DNA from: Symsagittifera roscoffensis | Taxonomy: Eukaryota > Xenacoelomorpha > Acoela > Convolutidae | Direction: 5' to 3' | Length of the DNA: 64,000 nt | Assembly (NCBI RefSeq): GCF_963678635.1 | Contig: NC_087068.1 | Location: 52,412,013 to 52,476,012 of the forward strand | In this document: positions 12,225 to 23,169 of the stretch, piece after piece | Position numbering within the stretch: position 1 is the first letter of the stretch | Layout of the letters: each line of letters starts with the position of its first letter | The notes under the pieces: generated by a model | Told to the model about the DNA's origin: nothing | The model's input: the letters and a program-made list of their open reading frames with translations, nothing else | The model's database searches: none | Made by a program: the position numbers and the translations under genes

Positions 12225-12439
12225 TGTCATATATATATTATTCCTAGTCTTTAACTATATATTATGTTGTTTGGCGCCATTGGTTTTGGCCATGTGTTTG
12301 GTGCGGCTAACAATTGATTAGTACCTGCCAATCTTAGTTAAGTCTGTGAATGTTTTGAGTTATTGTTGCTAACCGTTACGACTAAAACCAGTCAGTCTAA
12401 ATTCAGTGAATTTACGATATAGAACATACATTTTTCACA
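12225..12439 (+). repeat. 5' LTR of the decayed Ty3/gypsy element
   Basis: A 215 bp direct repeat starting TGTCATATAT and ending TTTTTCACA, matching 18,144-18,360. It begins with TG and ends with CA, as LTRs do. It includes a TATATATTATG stretch that could act as a TATA region. The last base is the A of the gag start codon, so the LTR runs directly into the coding region. Confidence 0.92.
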
Positions 12440-13137
12440 TGGCGCAGCAAGCAGGACAAAGCGCGGGATCAGGAAAAAATCCACTGAGAATTACGGCATT
12501 TTTGCCGAGTAAATGCACGGAAGCACCGATGCTGTGGGAGCATTGGATTACACGTTTTACATGGGGTGTAATAGCAAAACACTCATTCAATCCGAAGGCA
12601 TTCTATTTTGATCGGACGCTAACCTCGGCGCAAATTACAGACCTGCCAGAGGAGGTGAATGGAAAAAATCGTTTGGAAGCGGAGCAGACATTAATTTCTA
12701 ACCTTTACTTGTGCTTGGGGGAACGTGGACAGGACGAATTACATAACCGAAAACCCCATTTGGACCTGGCGACTACCCGATATCCTCGAGTTTTGGATGA
12801 ATTTGAGGGTGTTTTCAGAAAGGAAAGAAACGAAACGTTCGAAACGTATCAACTACTATCTCGAAAACAACGTGACGGGGAAACGTTGGAAGAGTTTCAC
12901 TCCGTATTGAGTGGACTAGCCGCTAGATGCTCCTTGGGAGCACTGGAACGACGCGTGTTACGTGACGTATTTATAGTTAATATGTCCAATAAGGAGGCTC
13001 AAACGGAACTATGTCGTTCAACTAAGACACCAGATGAGGTCTATCGAATTGCTTTGTCATACGAATGGGGTGACAAGTACGCCAAATTGTATAAAGTATC
13101 CGGTGAGGGACTTACCGCAGCACCAGCGGGGTCATAA
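12439..13137 (+). CDS. gag: Gag (capsid part) of the decayed Ty3/gypsy element
   Basis: Encodes 232 residues from the ATG at the LTR junction (MAQQAGQSAG) to a TAA at 13,135. The body has the helical, Trp- and Leu-rich look of a retrotransposon capsid, including the segment FETYQLLSRKQRDGETLEEF typical of Gag. After the stop the same frame stays open and immediately encodes a Gly/Arg-rich stretch and two zinc knuckles, so the stop divides capsid from nucleocapsid. Since the rest of the element carries further stops, the TAA is most simply a nonsense mutation (a CAA-type codon is one base away); programmed readthrough is an alternative. A GTG further upstream would extend the frame into the LTR and is not preferred. 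Confidence 0.8.
   Translation: MAQQAGQSAGSGKNPLRITAFLPSKCTEAPMLWEHWITRFTWGVIAKHSFNPKAFYFDRTLTSAQITDLPEEVNGKNRLEAEQTLISNLYLCLGERGQDELHNRKPHLDLATTRYPRVLDEFEGVFRKERNETFETYQLLSRKQRDGETLEEFHSVLSGLAARCSLGALERRVLRDVFIVNMSNKEAQTELCRSTKTPDEVYRIALSYEWGDKYAKLYKVSGEGLTAAPAGS
12440..12457 (+). promoter_or_regulatory. putative primer-binding site overlapping gag start
   Basis: TGGCGCAGCAAGCAGGAC abuts the 5' LTR and starts with TGG, the complement of the tRNA CCA end, as minus-strand primer sites do. The tRNA was not identified. Unusually it also encodes the first residues of Gag (AQQAG), because the ATG is formed at the LTR junction. Confidence 0.5.
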
Positions 13138-16100
13138 CAAATTAAAGCGGAGCCAATAAGCGCAATTAGAGGAGGGTATCGCCGACCATCTCAAAGAGGT
13201 GGACGTGTATTTGGCAGAGGAGGCACATGGGGCCGCGGAGGAGCAGATCGCGAGTGCTATAATTGTGACCAGAGTGGTTTTACCCCGGATCACATTCCAA
13301 AGTGTCCAGCAAGAAATGCAATTTGCAACTTTTGCAAGAAAACCGGGCATTACGAGCGAACTTGTAGAGGACGTCGATCGGCGAATAGGGGTCGTGTGGG
13401 CATGATAAATGAGGACGGCACCGATGGCGGGATTGAGCAAGATTATCCGGAGGAGAGTGCATCCAACTACGGAAGTTCCGTTGGATGGGTAACCGACTCA
13501 AAGGCACCGGCACATGGATGGGATTCGGATAGTTCAACGAAGTACGTAGTTATGTCAATCCGGCGGAAGGAGGAGGAAGAATTGAGAGTCGCGGGGGCAA
13601 AGCTAGCCTTAAAGATCAATGGTAAGGCAACCCAAGCTTGGATTGATAGTGGCTCGCCAATATCTATCTTTACCATTGGGGATCTGAAACGTACCCTGGG
13701 TACAGCTAACGTACATTTGAAACCGCTGGATCCGAAAGACGACCAGTTTCGCGACTACGGCAACAATCCGTTGAAATTTCTGGGGAAGATGCAAGTCACA
13801 CTTCATTCCAACGGATGGACTAGCTCGGCAGATATCAACGTCATCGGAGGGTGCAGACCGTCTATTATCGGCAGGAATTTAATGCCAGCACTAGGACTGA
13901 TGTTGGTACAAGCACCACCGACGAAAGGGGTAAACAGCATACATTCACAGGAAGGAACTGTGGAGACGGACAATGACTTGGATGATTTGCAGAAACATTT
14001 TCGTAAGCAATTTCAACATCTTTTTCAAAGGGTAGGGCGTATCCGTAATTATAAAGTGCAGGCCGAATTCTTCAAGAATTTAACTTCAATTCAACAAAAG
14101 GGTAGGCAAGTGCCCATAACATTACAAGAAAAAGTCGATAAGGAGATTGACAAACTTTTGGAACAAGGTCACATTCAAAAATTGGAAGAATGTTCAGATA
14201 AATATTTTGTTTCACCTATCGTTATCACAGTGAAAAAGAATGGTTCGGTAAAACTTGCACTGGAATCCAGAGAATTGAACAAGCAAGTACATAAAAATAA
14301 ATATCAAATGCCCAATATTGAAGAACCAATGGACATTGTAGGGCAATCGATCAGCGAACATAAACAGAGGGATGTTTTTTTTACAACGATGGATCTCACG
14401 TACGCATACGGACAACTTCCTTTGAATGAAAATACTAGCAAACATTGTAATTTTTCTTTGGTGGGAGGCCGCTCCACCGGTACATATCGCTTCAAGACAG
14501 GATTCTATGGATTGACAAACATGCCGGCGGAATTTCAACGTGTCATGGATGCTATTCTGGCTGAATTTCCGTGTGCGCATGCTTTCATTGATGATATCTT
14601 AGGAATTTCAAAAGGTACCAAGATTGAACATATTGCCCTTGTGGAGACGATTTTAGCAAAACTAGATAAGGAAAATATGGCTTTGAAACTAGAAAAATAT
14701 TAATTTGCGGAAAAGACTTGCGAATGATTAGGCCACCGGATTACAAAATCAGGGATTACACCAATGGTGCGGAAAACAGATCCGATTGACAAATTAGCCG
14801 CCCCGAGAACGCTCTCACAATTGAAGTCGTTCATGGGGTCAATCCATAGCCTTCACAAATATATACCTGCATTGGCAGAAACTTCGGCGCCCTTACGTCC
14901 ACTACTTAGTAAGAAAAACGAATTCGTATGAACAACTGACTGCCAAACAGCGTTCGATTCGCTTAAAAAGCAAGTTGCGAACATAATCGAACTTAAGCAC
15001 TTCGATGTGCATAAAGACATTCGAATCGTGTGTGACGCGAGTCATAATGGGTTGGGGGCTGTACTCGAACAATTAGGCGCCGAGGGTTGGCGCCCTATAT
15101 CATTTGCATCTCGTTTTCTAAATGCGGCCGAAAAGAAATATTCGACAAATGAGCTAGAAATGCTGGCCGTAGTTTGGGTTTCCGAATATTTCAGAAATTA
15201 CACTTTCGGGCGGCAATTTACTGTAGTGACAGATCACAAGGCTCTAGTATCATTATTGAATGGAAACAATAAGAAAAATAAAACTATGTTCAGTCGGTTG
15301 ACCCGTTGGATCGATCGAATTATACCCTTTGTTTTTGTCATTGAACATACGCCTGGGGCTAAAATTGGCCTGGCGGATTATCAATCAAGGCATCCGGTGG
15401 GGGAAGCAACAAGAGTTAGTCTCTTCGATAACACTTTCACGGTTGCTAAATTGCAGTCAATTACCAATTCACTTGGTTACATTAATACCAATAAAAGGAT
15501 TATCAAAGCACCAAAGGAATCAATTGTTTCAGCTAAAGATATACAAGTTGGAAATGATCGAATTAACTTTCCATCGGAAGAGGGCGTCAAAACGCGTGAC
15601 TGTCGGCCAACCAATCAGAAGCCAGTAAAACGCAAAGCTGAGTGCAATGACCGTGAAGGCGCGAAAATCGTGAAGTCAATTACTGAATGTAAACTACGTG
15701 AGTCTGATATTAATTCCACTGTAAACAGTAATTCTCTTTTTACTAAAACAAATACTTCTACAATGACATCACTAAACTTGAAGAAGTTAAATAAATTATT
15801 GTTAAAATACCCAGAGATCACGAGCGGCAGTTGCAGCAAGGTGGAGATAGTAGATGCACGACTGGAGGCGGAGATCAAACATACCAGGGACATCCGATGT
15901 AACACGGTAATTTCCATTCCTTCGGCATTCGGAGGCGAGTTATTTCCAGCGGCAAACCCAGCCGGAGGAAATGTCGTTATGTCAGTGATCCCCCGGGACT
16001 GTAAGATTGTCCGGAAAAGCAGTGCACTGCCGGAACTATTCAACCTTAAATTAGTCGAGGCAAACTATAAAGGGGACCCTCAGATGCGTGCGATAAAAGA

Positions 16101-17990
16101 ACTGGTGGAAAGTAAGGATCCGGAGTTGGAGAAGAAGGTCAGAGCAATGGGTGCCTACCTCGGACAGCACGCAAAGGTTTTCCATGTGCGGGAGAATTGC
16201 CTGTGGATGGACGAACGACTCGTCATCCCCATACCACTCAGGAATGCAGTGGCCAATCGAATACATTGTTTTCACCACGGGCGCTCGAACATGTTCGATG
16301 CAGCAAGGGATGCCTGGTTCCCCTATCTCCACCGGAGTTTAGTTGCAGCTGCGGATGGGTGCAAGGAATGCACGGATGCAGGTAAAAACCTTAAACCATT
16401 ATGCGCTAAAGGTGACATTGGGAAAGTCTATGAACCACGGGAGCCAAATGAATGCCTACAGCTAGATTTTTGGGACCCCATTAGATATCTAAATGAATCG
16501 AGTAAATATGTTTTGGTAGCGGTTGATCGATTCTCACGCTGGCCCTCTGCAATGATCTGCGGGAATAATAAAAGCGATAAGGTCCTTAAGTTTATTAAGC
16601 AATACATATCTCAACATGGTGTCCCTAGGAAAATTTTTATGGACCAAGGATCAAGTTTTACATCGAAGGCGGTTAAATTATTTTGCAATTCCGAAGGAAT
16701 AGAAATAATATATTCACCCGTGAATGACCACCGCGCTACCGGATGTGTCGAACGTACCATTGGAAGCCTGATAAATTTTGTTTTAACTTACGCAAAAGAA
16801 AAAGATAGCGGAAATTTGGAATCAATGATAGAACGAGCCTTGAGTGCTCTGAGATTTGCTCCGAATGCTACACTTAAAATATCGCCGTTTGAAGCTCATC
16901 ACGGCAGGGAAGCAAACACGGTCCTTCGGAATCTCACGAAAAAACCAACCTTGCAAAATCTAAATTGGGACAGAGTGTTGAAAAAAAAATCTGCCTATTA
17001 AGATTCTACGAACCCACGAAATCAGAATATACCCCAACCTATGGCAACTGATTGGGAGGAACGGTCTGACGTTGAATATGACGTCGAACACATGAGCCAC
17101 CCTAGACGATTAACACAAGAGCAACTTGTTTCGGCGGCGGATGGAACACCAATGGTTGGCGTGAAACAAGACATGGGGGCAAGTCCAAAAAGCCAAGCAA
17201 GCGGACGGAGCTCTTGTTCCAACGACTAAAGGACAGTAATAAAAGGTATAGACCTATAAATCAGAAAGTAGTTAGTGAATCTAAGCATACTCTAACCTTA
17301 GCAAATGGCTCTGTACTTAGGAAAAGTGGAGTTGCTGAGAAATTCCTCAAGCCCAATGCGCCGAAAATTGCGAGCAAAATAACACTACCACCCCCAACTA
17401 TGAGTGCGCTGAAACGTCGGGCGGAATTGAAACAAGCACAAAACGAGCAGGCGGCGGGGACAAGTACACGGAGTACAGCCGAGATTAGAACGCGAGAAAT
17501 ATCACCAACTCGGGATTCTGCGGAGGAGGCAGACTCGGATTCGGAGTACGAGTCAATAACGATTTCACGATACGCAGGGCAAACAACAGTTGCATCCGAT
17601 CGGGGCGTGGAATCGAATGCACCAAAGGTGTCTAAAGATGCAGAGGGCGTAGCGGAAAAACCCAACTTATCCAAAGGAAGCGGCGTTCCAACATCCAAGG
17701 GAGTGGACACTGAAGTCCAAACCATGAATACTGAACAAGGGGGAAGCGGTTCGAATTTGAGAAACGAAGGACAGCCGGGAAAACAAGCCAAGAAGAAAGG
17801 GGAGCGAGGGCGACGTCTACGTCTTGTATCGTATTCTAGCCAGGAATCAGAACACCAAGATGGGACAGGATCAAGGAAAAGTACCAGAAAACGGATGGCG
17901 GTATCCAATTTCGGCGGGGTTATGATAGACAGCATATTCAAAACGAGAACGACCAAAGGAGAGGAAGACAGAGAGCGGGACACGAACTAA
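13138..17990 (+). pseudogene. pol: Pol polyprotein of the decayed Ty3/gypsy element
   Basis: Continues the gag frame. In order: two zinc knuckles (one with unusual spacing C-x2-C-x8-H-x3-C at about 13,255-13,305, one canonical C-x2-C-x4-H-x4-C after it); aspartic protease with DSG at 13,645; reverse transcriptase with FIDD at 14,584-14,595; RNase H with CDAS at about 15,031; integrase with a His/Cys zinc region (H 16,264 and 16,273-16,276; C 16,360 and 16,369) and D 16,465, D 16,642, E 16,750 in D,D-35-E spacing. Stops at 14,701 (TAA), 14,725 (TGA where a Trp is expected), 14,929 (TGA, again at a Trp position) and 16,999 (TAA) break it. A frameshift then moves the remaining tail (to 17,990) into another frame; that tail is long, charged and Ser/Thr-rich. 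All catalytic residues seen are intact, so inactivation is by stops and the frameshift only. Confidence 0.88.
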
Positions 17991-18143
17991 GCAGGAAGAT
18001 AAAACTTGGAAGATGAAAGCAAAACTATTTAAACCTAAAACTTATGCCCAGGGAGAGGGTGGACCACTGCGGGTCTAAAACTCAAACATTTATCCCTCGG
18101 ATAATTTTTAAAACGTCTTTTTAAAAAATGATCGTTGAGGGAA

Positions 18144-18360
18144 TGTCATATATATATATTATTCCTAGTCTTTAACTATATATTATGTTGTTTGGCGCCA
18201 TTGGTTTTGGCCATGTGTTTGGTGCGGCTAACAATTGATTACTACCTGCCAATCTTAGTTAAATCTGTGTATGCTTTGAGTTATTGTTGCTAACCGTTAC
18301 GACTAAAACCAGTCAGTCTAGATTCAGTGAATTTACGATATAGAACATACATTTTTCACA
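18144..18360 (+). repeat. 3' LTR of the decayed Ty3/gypsy element
   Basis: 217 bp copy of 12,225-12,439 with one extra AT in the initial TATATA run and five substitutions by eye. A short purine stretch (GTTGAGGGAA) immediately upstream is the likely polypurine tract for plus-strand priming. Confidence 0.92.
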
Positions 18361-18364
18361 GCAC
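18361..18364. repeat. target-site duplication (right), GCAC
   Basis: Matches 12,221-12,224 exactly and directly follows the CA terminus of the right LTR. Confidence 0.85.
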
Positions 18365-19599
18365 TAGGGTTAAAAAACTGATAGGCAGAAACATAATTCT
18401 CAATTTTGGGAGCTCAACTAGATCAAAATTGGTTGCTGAAAGAGATAAAAATTGTATTTCAACAGCAGTCTAGTCATTTTTCTTGGAATTTTCATTTTTT
18501 GAACAGACAACTTTAGTGCCGTTAATTAAGTTTTTCATGTCACAGACATCAAAATTGAACATGCAGTAGAGAATAATAATAACTTGATTCAACTATGAGC
18601 GTGGGACAGAACGTATTCAGTGTCAATTCAAAGCCTATTTAGGGACCAAAATTATGAGAAACCTTGATTGGAAAAGCGTGAAATGATTTATTAAATTTTG
18701 CATTTTATAGATGAAAAGTTCAAGAAAGTTCAAAAAATTGTCTCATTTTGAAGTTTTCCAAAGCGTCTTGTAATTTGTTTAACTTAATATCATATTTTTT
18801 CATTCGAACTTTTGAGGAAATAAACGGGAACTATATATGCTCGAGAACAAGTGATTTGTTCAGACCCGTTTCGGCGATCAACAAAAACTTTTAAAACAAC
18901 TTCCTGATTTCGAATGTAGAAAAAATTATTATGCCTATGATCTTTTTTGATCCGCATTTCAAAAAAATATTTGAAATTTTCATTCAGCTTAAATTCATTC
19001 AGTTTGAGGATTTTCTTTCAGTATAAATTCGGCAATTGAGGTAAAAATTTTCAACAAAAAATTCTTACAGAATTTAGGATATTGACTCCCTTGAGTTGAA
19101 AAATCAAAAATTGCCTTCAATTATTTTTGTTTTGTTCTGGGGCTTAAAACTTGCCATTTTGACTATGCATTGGACTAATTTATTTGCGCTTTGAAGATGC
19201 TATTTACAAGGATGAAAGAATAACGCAAACTACTTATGCATAGTAAAACAACCCGCGCTACAAAATCATTTGAAAAAAAAATAGAGGCCTCTTTATCAGT
19301 CGTTTTATTTCTTGGCCTCAAATATTCACTTGATCCTTAATTTTCTCCAAATTTTATGCTTTCCAAAGTTTTTCTTAGAAAAAAACTTTTGATGCAAATG
19401 AAGAGACAGTTTGAAAAGTAGTTCAGGGCATTGCAAGATTGATAAATAAAACAGGGCTTGAACAACTTTGCAAAAAAAACAGGGCTTTGCAAAAAACAGG
19501 ATCTGACATTGTTCTAGATTAGTTTATCATTACGAGACCAAATTGTGCAGTGGATAGGCGCACAATTTTGTGTCTGTATGTTCTTGGATTCCAGAGACA
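18365..19599. other. gene-free AT-rich sequence
   Basis: No reading frame with coding character, no repeat recognised. Base composition matches the rest of the intergenic DNA. Confidence 0.5.
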
Positions 19600-19830
19600 A
19601 GTCTTAGAACATATTCCAAAATGTAAGTGGATTCCACTTACAAAATTTTAGTGGTTTCCGCGTACAAGTACCTCTAACGTAAATTTTTTCGTCACATTGA
19701 TTTTGTTGCGGATTCCGCAACAAGCAAATATAGGCAGTTGTTCCGGATTCTGCAAATGTAAGCCAATTCCGCAAATGTAAGTGGAATCCGCAAATTTATG
19801 CGGATTCCGCTTACAACTTTGGAAAATGTA
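19600..19830. repeat. cluster of GGATTCCGC / GCGGAATCC short palindromic repeats
   Basis: Within about 230 bp the motif GTAAGTGGATTCC and its inverted forms (GGATTCCGC, GGAATCCGC, TTCCGCAAATGTAAG) recur at least seven times in both orientations, for example GTGGATTCCACTTAC, which is itself a hairpin. The frame at 19,648-19,851 is a by-product of the repeats. It could be a decayed satellite or a fold-back element end. Confidence 0.55.
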
Positions 19831-20639
19831 CCTATTAGGCTGAAACTGCAATTGTGAGTTTTTAAAGCGTGAAGAATTGTCCTATACCCAAATCATCATT
19901 CCAAAGTAAATAGTCATATTAGTAAAAATTAGTCAAATCACTCAAAATTATAGAACTCACTCTAGTTACAGGGCATACGGAACATCGAATATTTGGTCGG
20001 AATATTTGAGCTCGACGTTTTTTTTTAAAACAAGCATTTTTGACGTAAACCGGAACAAAACTTTGCAAATTTTTCGAATATAATTCTTGATGCCCAGGTC
20101 TCTAGATAGATCAGCTGGGGTAATTTTTTGCAGAGGTAGGATAGTTTGAAGTTGAAAGCACTTTCGCTACTCTGATTCAACAGTTTGTTATATTACCTGC
20201 GTTCAAAATTATTTGTTCTTCTAAAGCGTATGCGGCTTTGATAATCTAAAAAATTTACTAATGGTTGTACGCAAAAATTTGTGGTCAAACTTTAAACCTA
20301 AGCTTACATGAATATCTTTAAGAACACTCTTCCAGTTGCTAAATTGTTGCTGTAGCTTAAACCAACTGAGCGTTTCAGCTGCGTTGATTGACAATTGGTT
20401 GTAACCTTGACTTTGGTACAACGATGAAAATAAGTTAACTTTAACAATTCACCTAAATATAATGCTTCAAGGTTGCTGCCTGTGTAGTACCATAGTCTCA
20501 CGTCAACAGAAATTTTTTTTCAGATATAAGAAAATATATATTAACACAAGAAGTTTTGATACTCAATTTAAAAATTTTGAATTGTTATTTTTTCTCTTCG
20601 ATTTTTTTCTCTTCTACTTTAAAGCTTTTGTTTCATTTC
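19831..20639. other. gene-free sequence
   Basis: Short overlapping minus-strand frames near 20,221-20,501 are present but show no family resemblance and no supportive splice sites. Nothing else recognised. Confidence 0.45.
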
Positions 20640-21628
20640 GAGATCCAAATTTCAGCTCGATTTCCTGGCAGTTTTGGGATCTGTTTTTGGGATCGTACCA
20701 ATTTTTTTCGGAACACAACTCTCGCAAGCACAGTGAGTCTTGTTTACAAAGGTCTCTCAGCATTGTTCTTGAAATTCGCAAGTTGATTCTGTGCTGTTTT
20801 TGACAAATTCTCCTCTATTTCCTCGTCTGTTAGTAATTCTTTAACCGGGCGTCCTTCTAGATCCCCAAATTCTGTTGTTCCCTGTTTTGATTGAGTTTTG
20901 CAGTTCTCATTACATCCGATCCATCCAGACTCGAGTCTTTTGAAAACCCTCGAGGTCGGTCGAATTTTGAATTTTCTTTTTTTGGCTCGATGTTTCTTGT
21001 TTCTTGAAATCTCCTCTGCTATCTTCTGCATTTCTCTCGTGAGCACTTGATCTGCCTATTTTTTCCATGCTTTCATCGACAAATCGTGATACCAAAATGC
21101 GTTTACTATTTCCTGCGGCTTTTTGTATCTGTCTACTTTCTTAAATTTTGCCTGCTTCTGCTTTGAACCCAAAATTTTTGGCGTTGGTTCGTATTTTCTT
21201 CTGGTTTATAGAGATAACAGTTGTTCTGTCACTTCTGTCACTTTCTCATGATTCGCTGCTTAGACAACCTTTTGTCTTCTGGGCTCTGCATTGTGATTTT
21301 TTTCTCCTCCTCTTGCATTACTGTTCGCTCCTCAATATTCTGACGTAATTCAGACGTTGGTCCGACTGCAGTAGTGCTTTGCCTTTGGCTTAGGTTTCAT
21401 TAGCTCTCATTGATGCTTCTGTTCTTTTTTACATAGTTTTCGGTTCATAGTAAGACTTTTGTTCTTGGTAAGGCTTTCAGTAAGGTTTTCGTTCGAACTC
21501 TGTTTTGGTTCTGCTGGTAGGTTTGTTGCTTTTCCGATTTAATGCCATTTTCTCCTATTTCGCTGAACCTGTTTTTTTTTCAATCGTTTCGTCAGTGCTT
21601 TGCGACTCTTTTTATTTTCCTTGCTCAT
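20640..21628 (-). pseudogene. decayed lysine/glutamine-rich protein gene, family unknown
   Basis: Reading the minus strand from an ATG at 21,628 (MSKENKKSRKALTKRL...), protein-like sequence continues for about 1 kb through different frames. It is interrupted by at least two frameshifts (near 21,560 and 21,205) and several stops, including ones near 21,450, 21,400, 21,240, 21,050 and 20,753. The best continuous piece is 20,744-21,046 (for example SGWIGCNENCKTQSKQGTTE and GDLEGRPVKELLTDEEIEE). Composition is polar and basic, with no membrane segment, and is clearly unlike random AT-rich frames nearby. It could be a host gene remnant or the ORF1/Gag of a dead element; no zinc knuckle or enzyme motif was seen. 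Confidence 0.5.
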
Positions 21629-21969
21629 TATAATTATTTTTCACCTTTATTTTTGTTGGGAAATTAATTTCAAAAATCAAAGTCTAAAAACACTTTTTTT
21701 TCTTCATTTTTTGACCATTTTTTTGGCCGAAAATCTGTAAATCGGCGTTAAAAGAGAGTCGGAAGATTCAATAATTTGTTTAAAACTTACCGACAAGAAT
21801 AAGTAAAAACTAGCACAGTCTTCCTAAAAAGTTTATCACGGATTATTGAGCAGTTGTTTAAAGAAATAATTTCTTTCTAAATTGTTTCAGTTTTTCATCT
21901 CTACCTGACTTGGTAAAATCAAAATGTTCAGGATGCATAAAAACTGCTAAAAACTAATAGATTATTTTC
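21629..21969. other. gene-free sequence
   Basis: AT-rich, no frame with coding character. It would contain the upstream region of the decayed minus-strand gene if that gene was ever complete. Confidence 0.4.
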
Positions 21970-22115
21970 TTAGCAAGTGCTAAATCTCTTTTGATATCTA
22001 ATTTAGCACTTGCTAAGATATCGATTATACCGGGGTTGACCTCCAAAGACAAGAAAAGCTAAACATAAAATTTGTTCAACAAAATATATATATATATAAA
22101 TGTTGACTTCGACAA
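21970..22115. repeat. direct repeat copy 1 with short inverted arm
   Basis: The block starting CTCTTTTGATATCTAATTTA and running through GGTTGACCTCC to AAAATATATATA recurs at about 22,421-22,540. Copy 1 also carries an inverted arm pair, TTAGCAAGTGCTAAAT before TTTAGCACTTGCTAAG, which would form a hairpin. It is followed by an AT dinucleotide run. Confidence 0.6.
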
Positions 22116-22420
22116 CTTCGACAAATCAACTAGATGACCATATTATTACAATGCTCTTTTATCGGCAGATCTTTCCAGTTACAAAATTTGCATGAAGTTG
22201 CATTATGTCAAAAACCCGAATTATGTCAGAAACTGGAACATCAAAAGTCAGTTGCGCAGCTTCAGAAGTTTCCTGCGGTCCAAAACTTTGAATTTTTTTT
22301 TCCATTTTATTGTAGGTTTTATAACTTAATGAAGATGAATGAACAGCGAACCTGAATTTGGTAAACAGAAATAAAGAAGTAAACCGAATAAACTTTGGAA
22401 TTTTAATTGGAACTGTTTGG

Positions 22421-22540
22421 CTCTCTTTTGATATCTAATTTAGCACTTGCTAAGATTTCGATTATACCCGGGTTGACCTCCACAGACCAGAAAAACTATA
22501 CATAAAATTTATTCATCAAAATATATATAAAAATGTTGAG
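22421..22540. repeat. direct repeat copy 2
   Basis: About 90% identical by eye to 21,992-22,105 and in the same orientation, 435 bp away. It lacks the upstream inverted arm. The pair could be the ends of a small element or a local duplication; a shortened relative of the GGGTTGACCTxC part also occurs at about 23,166. Confidence 0.55.
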
Positions 22541-23169
22541 TCATAAAAATGTTGTGCACTTTTGCAATTAAATGCGCGAGTTTCGTCATATACAAAAATG
22601 AAAAAAATTTTAGGCAAAAAACTCTAATTAAACAATTTTTATGAAATAAAACTGTATGATTAGCATTTTCCTGATAGGCACGCTAAAATTTTTATAAAAT
22701 AGTTGAAAAAATACCCCTGAAGCAAAAATATTTTCATTTCAAATCCAAAACAAGTTTTTTACTTATACAGAAAACTTTTTCCATTTATCTGCATGCAAAA
22801 TTTAATCGCGATTACTTATACGTAGTCGAGATTACACAAAAATTAGATTAATTTAAGGCATTATTTGACATTTTTTTTGAAAAAATTTCATGAATGAAGA
22901 AAAGCATATCATGGATCTTTTATGCAATTTGCTGTACAAATGGAAATGCATCAAAATTTTCTAATTGGCATTTTTCGTTTCATGAAAGTTGCATAGATAG
23001 CGTTTTTAGTCATCCTGGGTATACATTGAAACCAAGATTTTGTCCGACTAAAATCAAAAAGTATATATGAATTTACGCTAAGCGCAGTGACAGACAACTA
23101 CTCATAGTTTTTGGTTTTTCAATTAATGCTCCATTCAAAATTTAAAAATATAAATTTGCAACTACCCGG

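Larger units (their letters stand above)
12225..18360 (+). mobile_element. Ty3/gypsy-type LTR retrotransposon, decayed
   Basis: A 6.1 kb element with direct LTRs, a 4 bp GCAC target duplication, and domains in the order Gag, zinc knuckles, protease, reverse transcriptase, RNase H, integrase. That order places it in Ty3/gypsy (Metaviridae). Everything lies in one forward frame from 12,439, broken by stops at 13,135, 14,701, 14,725, 14,929 and 16,999 and a frameshift between about 17,104 and 17,180. No envelope gene is present. The LTRs differ by five substitutions and one 2 bp indel by eye, so it inserted some time ago but not anciently. It is unrelated in composition to the A-rich, G-poor element at 30,378. 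Confidence 0.93.

Noticed and set aside
17261-17983. 240-codon minus-strand frame
   Set aside because: Shadow of the charged Pol tail on the plus strand.
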